The notes under the pieces were generated by a model. That model did not search any database. It was given only the letters and a program-made list of their open reading frames with translations, and had not been told where the DNA came from. DNA of 64,000 nt from Herbaspirillum huttiense. Lineage in GTDB: Bacteria > Pseudomonadota > Gammaproteobacteria > Burkholderiales > Burkholderiaceae_D. This document shows positions 57,568-64,000 of this stretch, piece by piece (positions within the stretch are counted from its first letter, which is position 1; the number at the start of each line of letters is the position of its first letter). The stretch spans positions 2,294,001 to 2,358,000 of the forward strand of contig NZ_CP037993.1 of the NCBI RefSeq assembly GCF_004367745.1, in the 5' to 3' direction. The translations under genes were made by a program, and so were the position numbers.

Positions 57568-58350
57568 ATGATTCGTTCCCTGTGGATTTCCAAGACCGGC
57601 CTGGATGCGCAACAGACGCAACTGGACGTGATCTCCAACAACCTGGCCAACGTCAGCACCAACGGTTTCAAGCGTTCGCGCGCCGTGTTCGAAGACCTGC
57701 TGTACCAGACCGTGCGCCAGCCCGGTGCCCAGTCCTCGCAGCAGACGCAATTGCCCTCGGGCCTGCAGATCGGTACCGGCGTGCGTCCGGTCGCCACCGA
57801 ACGTATCTTCACCCAAGGCAACGTCAACCAGACCAACAATGACAAGGATCTGGCGATCCAGGGCAACGGCTTCTTCCAGATCCTGCTGCCGGACGGCACC
57901 ACCGCCTATACCCGCGACGGTTCCTTCCAGACCGACAGCCAGGGCCAGATGGTGACCTCCAGCGGCTACACCCTGCAGCCGCCAATCACCATTCCGCTCA
58001 ACACCACCAAGCTGACCGTGGGCCGTGACGGTACCGTGTCGATCATGCAGGCCGGTTCGACCGCCACCACGCAGATCGGCACCATCCAGGTCGCCACCTT
58101 CATCAACCCGGCTGGTCTGGAAAGCCGTGGCGAAAACCTGTACGTGGAAACCGCCGCTTCCGGTACCCCGAACCCGAACACCCCGGGCACCAACGGTGCC
58201 GGTGCGCTGTGGCAGGGTTACGTGGAAACCTCCAACGTGAACGTGGTGGAAGAACTGGTCAACATGATCCAGACCCAGCGCGCCTACGAAATCAACAGCA
58301 AGGCCATCACCACTTCCGACCAGATGCTGGCCAAGATTTCGCAGCTGTAA
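57568..58350 (+). CDS. flgG: Flagellar distal rod protein FlgG
   Basis: A 260-residue protein, the normal FlgG length, with [40 protein letters not shown] and the C-terminus [20 protein letters not shown] ending MLAKISQL. It forms the distal rod, around which the P and L rings are built. Confidence 0.97.
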   Translation: MIRSLWISKTGLDAQQTQLDVISNNLANVSTNGFKRSRAVFEDLLYQTVRQPGAQSSQQTQLPSGLQIGTGVRPVATERIFTQGNVNQTNNDKDLAIQGNGFFQILLPDGTTAYTRDGSFQTDSQGQMVTSSGYTLQPPITIPLNTTKLTVGRDGTVSIMQAGSTATTQIGTIQVATFINPAGLESRGENLYVETAASGTPNPNTPGTNGAGALWQGYVETSNVNVVEELVNMIQTQRAYEINSKAITTSDQMLAKISQL

Positions 58351-58407
58351 TGCAGTCGTGCAGTGGTTTTTGAACAAGGCAGTCGGTAGCAGAAGAAGGA
58401 CGAGGCA

Positions 58408-59070
58408 ATGATGAAGAGCATGCTGAAATTGGCCACCATCGCGGGCGTGTTGAGCGTGAGCGCCTGCACCACCGTGCCGGACAGTATCGTGACCGGGCCC
58501 AAGACGGCGCGTCCGCAACCGGCTTCCTATGCGCCGCCGACCTCGGGCGCGATCTTCCAGTCGGCGGTCTACCGGCCGTTGCTGGAAGACCGTCGCGCGC
58601 GCCTGGTGGGTGACACCATCACCATCGTCATCAACGAAAAGACCAGTGCCGGCAAGTCCGCCGGCAGCTCTGCCAGCAAGACGGGCGCGGTGGCCTCGCC
58701 GGCACCGACCATTTTTGGCACGTCCATCAAGGAGCTGTCAGCGTCCGGCAGTTCGTCCTCCAAATTCGAGGACAAGGGCGCCACCAGCTCCAGCAACACC
58801 TTCACCGGCACCATCGGCGTGACCGTGGTGGAGGTGCTGCCCAACGGCAACCTGGTGGTCTCTGGTGAAAAGCAGGTAGCGTTGGACAAGGGCGTGGAGT
58901 ACGTGCGCTTCTCCGGCACCGTCAGCCCCGACAACATCCAGACCGGCAACACCGTTTCGTCCACCCTGGTGGCTGACGCCAAGGTCGAATACCGTACCAA
59001 TACCCGCGTCGACATGGCTGACTTCATGTCGTCGCTGGGCCGTTTCTTCTTCAGCGTTTCTCCTTTCTGA
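58408..59070 (+). CDS. flgH: Flagellar L-ring protein FlgH
   Basis: A 220-residue lipoprotein: signal peptide LKLATIAGVLSVSAC with the lipobox Cys near residue 20. The mature part has the L-ring patterns PLLEDRRARLVGDTITIVIN, VVEVLPNGNLVVSGEKQVAL and FSGTVSPDNIQTGNTVSSTL. It forms the outer-membrane ring around the rod. Confidence 0.96.
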   Translation: MMKSMLKLATIAGVLSVSACTTVPDSIVTGPKTARPQPASYAPPTSGAIFQSAVYRPLLEDRRARLVGDTITIVINEKTSAGKSAGSSASKTGAVASPAPTIFGTSIKELSASGSSSSKFEDKGATSSSNTFTGTIGVTVVEVLPNGNLVVSGEKQVALDKGVEYVRFSGTVSPDNIQTGNTVSSTLVADAKVEYRTNTRVDMADFMSSLGRFFFSVSPF

Positions 59071-59084
59071 TGTGGAGTAGTGCA

Positions 59085-60239
59085 ATGACCCGGAAAGGAT
59101 TTTTCGCCATGGACATGATCAGGATGGGCGGCAAGCTCCTGTCGGCTGCTGCCGTGGCCGCACTGTGCGTGGCCGCTGCCGCGCCGGCCCACGCCGAGCG
59201 ACTCAAGGACCTGGCCAGCATCCAGGGCGTGCGTCAGAACCAGCTGGTTGGCTATGGACTGGTCGTGGGCCTCGATGGCAGCGGTGACCAGACCACACAG
59301 ACCCCCTTTACGGTGCAGAGCGTCATCAGCATGCTGCAGCAGTTGGGTGTGAACGTGCCTACCGGCACCAGCAGCAACATGCAGCTGAAGAACGTGGCGG
59401 CGGCGATGGTGACGGCTACTTTGCCGGCCTTCGCGCAGCCGGGCCAACTGATTGACGTGACCGTTTCTTCCATCGGCAACGCCAAGAGCATTCGCGGCGG
59501 CACGCTGCTGATGGCTCCCCTGAAGGGTGCGGACGGCCAGATCTATGCCATCGCCCAGGGCAACATCGTGGTCGGCGGTGCCGGTGGTTCGGCTGCCGGC
59601 AGCAGCACCGTCATCAACCAGCTGTCGGCAGGCCGCATCTCGGGCGGTGCGACCGTGGAACGGGCGGTGCCCAGTTCCCTCGGTGGCGGCGACATGGTGA
59701 TGCTGGAACTGAACGACAATGATTTCTCGACCGCCAGCCGGGTGGTCGATGCGCTGAACAAGCGTTTTGGCAGTGATACCGCCGTGGCTCAGGATGGCCG
59801 CGTGATCCGGGTGCGCGCACCGATCTCCAGCGGCGACCGCGTGGCCTTCCTTGGTGCGCTCGAAAACGTCGATGTCACCCCCGGCAAGCTGGCCGCCAAG
59901 GTGATCCTGAATGCACGTACCGGCTCGGTGGTGATGAACCAGAGCGTGATGCTCGATACCTGCGCGGTCTCGCACGGCAACCTGTCGGTGGTGATCCAGG
60001 CCGACAATGCCGTCAGCCAGCCCAATGCCCTGGCCGGTGGCCAGACCGCGGGCGTGCAGAATGCCCAGGTCTCGATCAACAAGGAGCCGGGCAAGGTCAT
60101 GCTGTTGAAGGGCGGGGCCTCGCTGTCCGATGTGGTCAAGGCGCTCAATGCCATCGGTGCCACGCCGCAGGACTTGCTGGCCATCCTGCAGGCCATGAAG
60201 GCGGCCGGTTCGCTGCGCGCAGAACTCGAAGTGATCTGA
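59085..60239 (+). CDS. flgI: Flagellar P-ring protein FlgI
   Basis: About 384 residues with a signal peptide ending APAHA-ERLKDLASIQGVRQN. Family marks are QLVGYGLVVGLDGSGDQTTQ, KNVAAAMVTATLPAFAQPGQ, DVTVSSIGNAKSIRGGTLLM and a conserved C-terminal end. It forms the periplasmic P ring and needs FlgA. ATG 59085 has GGAG at 7 bases; ATG 59070 (overlapping the flgH stop) and ATG 59109 are alternatives. Confidence 0.95.
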   Translation: MTRKGFFAMDMIRMGGKLLSAAAVAALCVAAAAPAHAERLKDLASIQGVRQNQLVGYGLVVGLDGSGDQTTQTPFTVQSVISMLQQLGVNVPTGTSSNMQLKNVAAAMVTATLPAFAQPGQLIDVTVSSIGNAKSIRGGTLLMAPLKGADGQIYAIAQGNIVVGGAGGSAAGSSTVINQLSAGRISGGATVERAVPSSLGGGDMVMLELNDNDFSTASRVVDALNKRFGSDTAVAQDGRVIRVRAPISSGDRVAFLGALENVDVTPGKLAAKVILNARTGSVVMNQSVMLDTCAVSHGNLSVVIQADNAVSQPNALAGGQTAGVQNAQVSINKEPGKVMLLKGGASLSDVVKALNAIGATPQDLLAILQAMKAAGSLRAELEVI

Positions 60240-60285
60240 CGCTCCGGACTGATCCGACACCCAACGCTTTCCTCCAAGGTAATCC

Positions 60286-61257
60286 ATGCTCAACAAGATC
60301 AACCCATCCAATCCGACCGAGGGACTTGCCGTCGATGCGAATGGGCTGAACGGCCTGCGTGAGGCTGCCAAGCAGAACACGCCGGAGTCCGTCAAGGGCG
60401 CAGCCAAGCAATTCGAGGCGCTGTTCCTGAACATGGTGATGAAGAGCATGCGGGATGCCACCCCGCAGAACGGCCCGTTCGACAACGAACAGACCAAGAT
60501 GTTTACCTCCATGCTGGACCAGCAGCTGAGCCAGAGCCTGGCCCAGCGCGGCGTGGGCCTGGCTGACGTGCTGACGCGCCAGCTCTCGGCCTCGCTGCCC
60601 AAGAAACTGCCGGACGCGCAAGACCTGGAAGGCAATCCCTTGCCGGGCGAGGAGGGCCTGCCGATGGGCATTCCGCTGGTCAAGGACATGAGCGATGCCG
60701 ACCGCGCCAAGTTCATCCAGAGCTTCGCCAGCCAGCAGGCGGCGGAGAGTACGGACCAGGATGGCCGCAACAAGCAGCGCCGCAATTCCAACAAGCCGGC
60801 CCACGTCGAAGCCTTCCAGAACCGCCTGCAGGCCGACGCCGAAATGGCCAGCAAGATGACCGGCATTCCGGCCAAGTTCATGCTGGCGCAGGCCGCGCTG
60901 GAGACCGGCTGGGGCAAGAAGGAAATCGTCACGCGCGATGGCCGCTCGGCGCACAACCTGTTCGGCATCAAGGCCACCGGCAACTGGACGGGCAAGGTGG
61001 TCGAGGCCACCACCATCGAATACATCAACGGCAAACCGCAGAAGCGCGTGGAGAAATTCCGCGCCTATGATTCCTATGCGGATGCCTTCAAGGATTACGC
61101 CAACTTGCTGCGCAGCAATCCGCGCTACGAGAAGGTACTGGCCAGCGCCCAGGATGCCCACGGCTTCGCCTATGGGCTGCAGCGCGCCGGCTATGCGACC
61201 GATCCGCACTATGCGGAGAAGCTTTCGCGCATCATCCGCCAGTCGCTCTCGGCCTGA
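60286..61257 (+). CDS. flgJ: Rod scaffold and muramidase FlgJ
   Basis: A 323-residue two-domain protein. N-terminal rod-capping part: AAKQFEALFLNMVMKSMRDA, MFTSMLDQQLSQSLAQRGVG. A linker (about residues 120-175) leads to a C-terminal glucosaminidase domain: FMLAQAALETGWGKKEIVTR with the catalytic Glu, AHNLFGIKATGNWTGKVVEA and FRAYDSYADAFKDYANLL. It caps the growing rod and opens peptidoglycan for it. The dual-domain type is the one found in beta- and gammaproteobacteria. Confidence 0.96.
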   Translation: MLNKINPSNPTEGLAVDANGLNGLREAAKQNTPESVKGAAKQFEALFLNMVMKSMRDATPQNGPFDNEQTKMFTSMLDQQLSQSLAQRGVGLADVLTRQLSASLPKKLPDAQDLEGNPLPGEEGLPMGIPLVKDMSDADRAKFIQSFASQQAAESTDQDGRNKQRRNSNKPAHVEAFQNRLQADAEMASKMTGIPAKFMLAQAALETGWGKKEIVTRDGRSAHNLFGIKATGNWTGKVVEATTIEYINGKPQKRVEKFRAYDSYADAFKDYANLLRSNPRYEKVLASAQDAHGFAYGLQRAGYATDPHYAEKLSRIIRQSLSA

Positions 61258-61333
61258 TTTTTCAGCGCCGCAGGGCGTGTCCGGGCGGCAAGCTCATCGG
61301 TTCCGGCCGGAAACAAATTTGGCCCGGACCCTC

Positions 61334-61360
61334 TAAAGTTTTGGTCAATCCTGCCGTTGA
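61334..61360 (+). promoter_or_regulatory. Sigma-28 promoter of flgKL
   Basis: TAAAGTTT-N11-GCCGTTGA: exact -35 octamer, exact spacing, and a -10 with the GCCG core intact. It lies 42 bases upstream of flgK, after the flgJ stop, so flgKL can be expressed as class III genes apart from flgB-J. Confidence 0.88.
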
Positions 61361-61402
61361 CTTGGTTATTCCGCTAAAAGCTTTCAGGGACGACAACCTA
61401 GC

Positions 61403-63724
61403 ATGGCAACTAACATCTTCAGTATCGGGCAAAGCGCGTTGCAGGCGGCCATGGCGGCGCAGGCCACCACCAGCCACAACATCTCCAACGCCACCACTCC
61501 CGGCTACAACCGCCAGGAAGTCGTGCAAAGCTCGGCCGGCGGCATCAATTACGGTTACGGTTTCGTTGGGCAGGGCACCCAGGTCACCGAGATCAAGCGC
61601 ATCTACAACGACTTCCTGACCAAGCAGGCGCTGGCCTCGCAGAGTTCGGCCAGTTCGCTGGATTCGTACTACTCCCAGATCTCGCAGATCAACAACATGG
61701 TGGCCGACACCAAGGCCGGCCTGTCGCCCGCGCTGCAGGATTTCTTTGCGGCGGTCCAGAACCTGGCCTCCAACCCGAATACCCAGGCTTCGCGCCAGTC
61801 GGTGCTGTCGCAGGCGTCGACCCTGGTGGCGCGCGTCTCCAGCATCAATGACCAGCTGGCCCAGAGCAGCGCCAGCGTCAACAGCCAGATCACCTCCACG
61901 GTGACCAGCATCAATTCCTATGCCCAGCAGATCGCCAAGCTGAACCAGGCGATCGTCAATGCCAACGGCACCGGTGGCGGCCAGCCGCCCAACGATCTGC
62001 TGGACCAGCGCGACCAGCTGGTGTCCGAGCTGAACAAGTACGTCAAGATCACCACCGTGCCGCAGGATACCGGCGCGGTGAGCGTGTTCATCGGCACCGG
62101 CCAGGCGCTGGTGACGGGCGACCAGATCACCCAGATGGTGGTGACCAATTCGCCTACCGACGTCTCGCGTCTGCAGATCGGCCAGGTCACGTCTGGTGGC
62201 GGTACGGTCACGATCCCCGACAGCTTCTTCTACGATGGCGGCAGCCTGGGCGGTTTGCTCAAGTACCGCACGGAAACGCTGGATCCGACCCAGAATGCCC
62301 TGGGCCGCATCGCCATCGCCATGGGCACGGCCTTCAACCAGCAGCAGCAGTTGGGCCTGGACCAGAACGGCAATGCCGGCACGGCCATGTTCAACGTCAG
62401 CTCGCCCAACCTGATCGGTTTCCCCGGCAACACCGGGACCACCAACCTGACGGCGACCATCAGCGATCCGTCGGCGCTGAGCACCAGCGACTACACGCTG
62501 AGCTATGACGGTACGAACTACACCTTCACCCGCCTGTCGGACAACACCAAGACCGTCAAGGCGGCCACCGCCTTCCCGGTCACGCTCGATGGCGTGACCT
62601 ACTCCAACGGTGCGACCCCGGGCGGTGCGCCGACCATGGCCAGCGGCAACACCTACAAGATCCAGCCGACCGCCAATGGCGCAGCGGCCTTCTCGCTGGC
62701 GCTCAACAATACCCAGTTGCTGGCCACGGCCGCCCCGATCACCACCGCGATCAACGCCACCAACAACGTCAATGCCAGCACGCCGGGCACCAATACCGGC
62801 AATGCGATCATCTCCAACACCTCGCTGGATCCGACCACCTTCAAGCAGGGCTCCTCGGTCGCCTTCACGGCTTCGCTGAGCGGCACCCAGGTGCAATTGA
62901 CGGCGGCCTGGACCGGGGCAACGCCGGCACCAGCGGTGACCTATACCAATCCGGACGGCACCACCGGTTCGGTGGCAGCCGGCACGGCGTTCAACTACAC
63001 GCCGGGCATGACCATCAGCAGCGGTGGCGTGACTTACTCCCTGACCGGCACACCGTCGGCCGGCGACAAGTTCAACTTCGCTCCGGTGGCGGCCAACAAG
63101 GGCACGGCGACGATCAACACCGGTTCGGTCACGGCGGCGTACCTGACCACCACCACGCCGCTGACCAAGCCGACCACGCTGACCTACAACACCGCGGCCA
63201 CGCCGCCGGCGTTCACCATTTCGCCGGCCGTGCCTGCCGGTGGCGGCACCATCACCCACCAGGATGGCACCACCACCGCCATCGCGGGCGGTGCCACCAG
63301 CCTGGCCTATACCGCTGGCGACACCTACGAGATCAGCGGCGTCAAGTTCAAGATTTCGGGCCAGCCGTCCAATGGCGACCAGTTCACCATTGCCGCCAAC
63401 ACCAGCGCCGCGTCGGACAACCGCAACGCGCTGGCCATGGCCAACCTGCAGACGGCCAACACCATCAATGGCACCAGCTTCCAGGGTTCCTACTCGCAGC
63501 TGGTGGCCACCATCGGCAACAAGACCAACGAGATCAACGTCACCAACACGGCCGAGAAGACGCGCCTGACGGCGATCCAGGCCCAGCAGCAATCCGAGTC
63601 CGGGGTCAACCAGGACGAGGAACTGGCGCAGATGATCAAGAACCAGCAGCAGTACCAGGCTGCGGCCAAGATCATCCAGGCCGCCAGCGACATGATCAAT
63701 GTCCTGCTCACCCTGGGCGGTTAA
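61403..63724 (+). CDS. flgK: Hook-filament junction protein FlgK (HAP1), extended
   Basis: A 773-residue protein, clearly longer than the ~550 residues of Salmonella FlgK. Conserved ends: IFSIGQSALQAAMAAQATTS with HNISNATTPGYNRQEVVQ, and the C-terminal EELAQMIKNQQQYQAAAKII with ASDMINVLLTLGG. The extra length is in a central Thr/Ala/Gly/Asn-rich region (about residues 340-670), which includes two similar ~45-residue units (about 518-563 and 620-666), each with a GV(T/K)(Y/F)-x-(L/I)-x-G-x-P-S-x-G-D-x-F motif. It joins hook to filament; the insertion should be exposed on the surface. Confidence 0.94.
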   Translation: MATNIFSIGQSALQAAMAAQATTSHNISNATTPGYNRQEVVQSSAGGINYGYGFVGQGTQVTEIKRIYNDFLTKQALASQSSASSLDSYYSQISQINNMVADTKAGLSPALQDFFAAVQNLASNPNTQASRQSVLSQASTLVARVSSINDQLAQSSASVNSQITSTVTSINSYAQQIAKLNQAIVNANGTGGGQPPNDLLDQRDQLVSELNKYVKITTVPQDTGAVSVFIGTGQALVTGDQITQMVVTNSPTDVSRLQIGQVTSGGGTVTIPDSFFYDGGSLGGLLKYRTETLDPTQNALGRIAIAMGTAFNQQQQLGLDQNGNAGTAMFNVSSPNLIGFPGNTGTTNLTATISDPSALSTSDYTLSYDGTNYTFTRLSDNTKTVKAATAFPVTLDGVTYSNGATPGGAPTMASGNTYKIQPTANGAAAFSLALNNTQLLATAAPITTAINATNNVNASTPGTNTGNAIISNTSLDPTTFKQGSSVAFTASLSGTQVQLTAAWTGATPAPAVTYTNPDGTTGSVAAGTAFNYTPGMTISSGGVTYSLTGTPSAGDKFNFAPVAANKGTATINTGSVTAAYLTTTTPLTKPTTLTYNTAATPPAFTISPAVPAGGGTITHQDGTTTAIAGGATSLAYTAGDTYEISGVKFKISGQPSNGDQFTIAANTSAASDNRNALAMANLQTANTINGTSFQGSYSQLVATIGNKTNEINVTNTAEKTRLTAIQAQQQSESGVNQDEELAQMIKNQQQYQAAAKIIQAASDMINVLLTLGG

Positions 63725-63744
63725 TCAGTTAAAGGAAGACGACC

Positions 63745-64000
63745 ATGCGTATTAGCACCCAGATGCTCTATCAGTCGAGCAACAATGACCTGACCAGCAT
63801 GCAGAGCCAGATCCTGAAGCTGACGCAGCAGGTGACGGCGCAGCAGAAGGTGTTGCTGCCCTCGGATGACCCGGTGGCCGCCGCCCGCGCCCTGGACATG
63901 ACCCAGACCTCGGCCCTCAACGACCAGTACAAGACCAATCGCCAGAACGCCAACAGCGCGCTGTCGACCGTGCAGGGAACCCTGGACAGCCTGACCAACA
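63745..64000 (+). CDS. flgL: Hook-filament junction protein FlgL (HAP3), partial
   Basis: The first 85 residues, running off the right edge. It starts MRISTQMLYQSSNNDLTSMQ, with QQKVLLPSDDPVAAARALDM, the flagellin-like N-terminal motif of FlgL. AAAGGAAG precedes the ATG. It is the second junction protein, exported with FlgN and expressed from the flgK promoter. Confidence 0.93.
   Translation, partial: MRISTQMLYQSSNNDLTSMQSQILKLTQQVTAQQKVLLPSDDPVAAARALDMTQTSALNDQYKTNRQNANSALSTVQGTLDSLTN

Noticed and set aside
58569..61034. 821-codon minus-strand open frame opposite flgH-flgJ
   Set aside because: It crosses three certain flagellar genes on the other strand; no domain is visible.
61301..61312. 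Palindrome TTCCGGCCGGAA before flgK
   Set aside because: No loop for an RNA hairpin, no T run, and no known regulator site; the sigma-28 promoter nearby explains the region.
1..64000. CRISPR arrays or insertion sequences
   Set aside because: No series of evenly spaced repeats and no transposase were seen anywhere in the window; the only repeats found are the pair near 27.5 and 28.8 kb and the short tandem repeat at 34051-34070.

Overview
The window looks like chromosome of a flagellated betaproteobacterium of the Oxalobacteraceae, most likely Herbaspirillum or a close relative. This is inferred from the GC-rich coding style, the order cheR-cheD-cheB-cheY-cheZ-flhB-flhA-flhF-flhG-fliA / flgN-flgM-flgA / flgB-to-flgL, and FliA-type promoters; no database search was possible. 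It has three parts: the right part of a prophage (1 to about 28942), a surface-polysaccharide and accessory block (about 29000-40900), and a chemotaxis/flagellar block (about 41000-64000, running off the right edge).

The prophage is siphovirus-like and mosaic, with an HK97-type head module and a lambda-type tail module. From left to right: a RusA resolvase and small early genes; a Q-like regulator followed by a dyad and a terminator; a phage tRNA-Gly; an Ig/FnIII/SGNH-hydrolase protein; HNH nuclease, terminase, portal, ClpP-like protease and capsid; connectors, tail tube, and gpG/gpGT joined by a GGGAAAC -1 frameshift site; tape measure, gpM, gpL, gpK, gpI, gpJ, tail fibre and fibre chaperone; then two putative holins, a GH19 endolysin and a nested Rz/Rz1 pair. 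After the lysis terminator lie two extra genes: one of unknown function behind a strong LexA box, and one on the opposite strand that has the active-site pattern of a proteasome-beta/HslV N-terminal-nucleophile hydrolase and is flanked by direct repeats. The prophage ends in the 3' half of a tRNA-Pro(GGG) gene, which is the probable attR. The integrase and attL must lie to the left of the window.

The middle block holds an OafA-like acyltransferase, a GT4 and a GT2 glycosyltransferase, an acyltransferase remnant, a small lipoprotein, a DmeR/DmeF-type metal sensor and exporter pair with its operator, a chemoreceptor whose likely sensor domain is C-terminal, and a gtrB-gtrA-gtrC-like operon for modifying a surface glycan. 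This block sits directly before cheR, where cheA/cheW might have been expected.

The last block encodes receptor adaptation (CheR, CheD, CheB), response and signal termination (CheY, CheZ), export gate and assembly control (FlhB, FlhA, FlhF, FlhG), sigma-28 and its checkpoint (FliA, FlgM, FlgN), and the rod, hook, rings and junction proteins (FlgA-FlgL). Near-consensus sigma-28 promoters precede flgM and flgK, which fits the class III timing of the anti-sigma factor and the hook-junction proteins.
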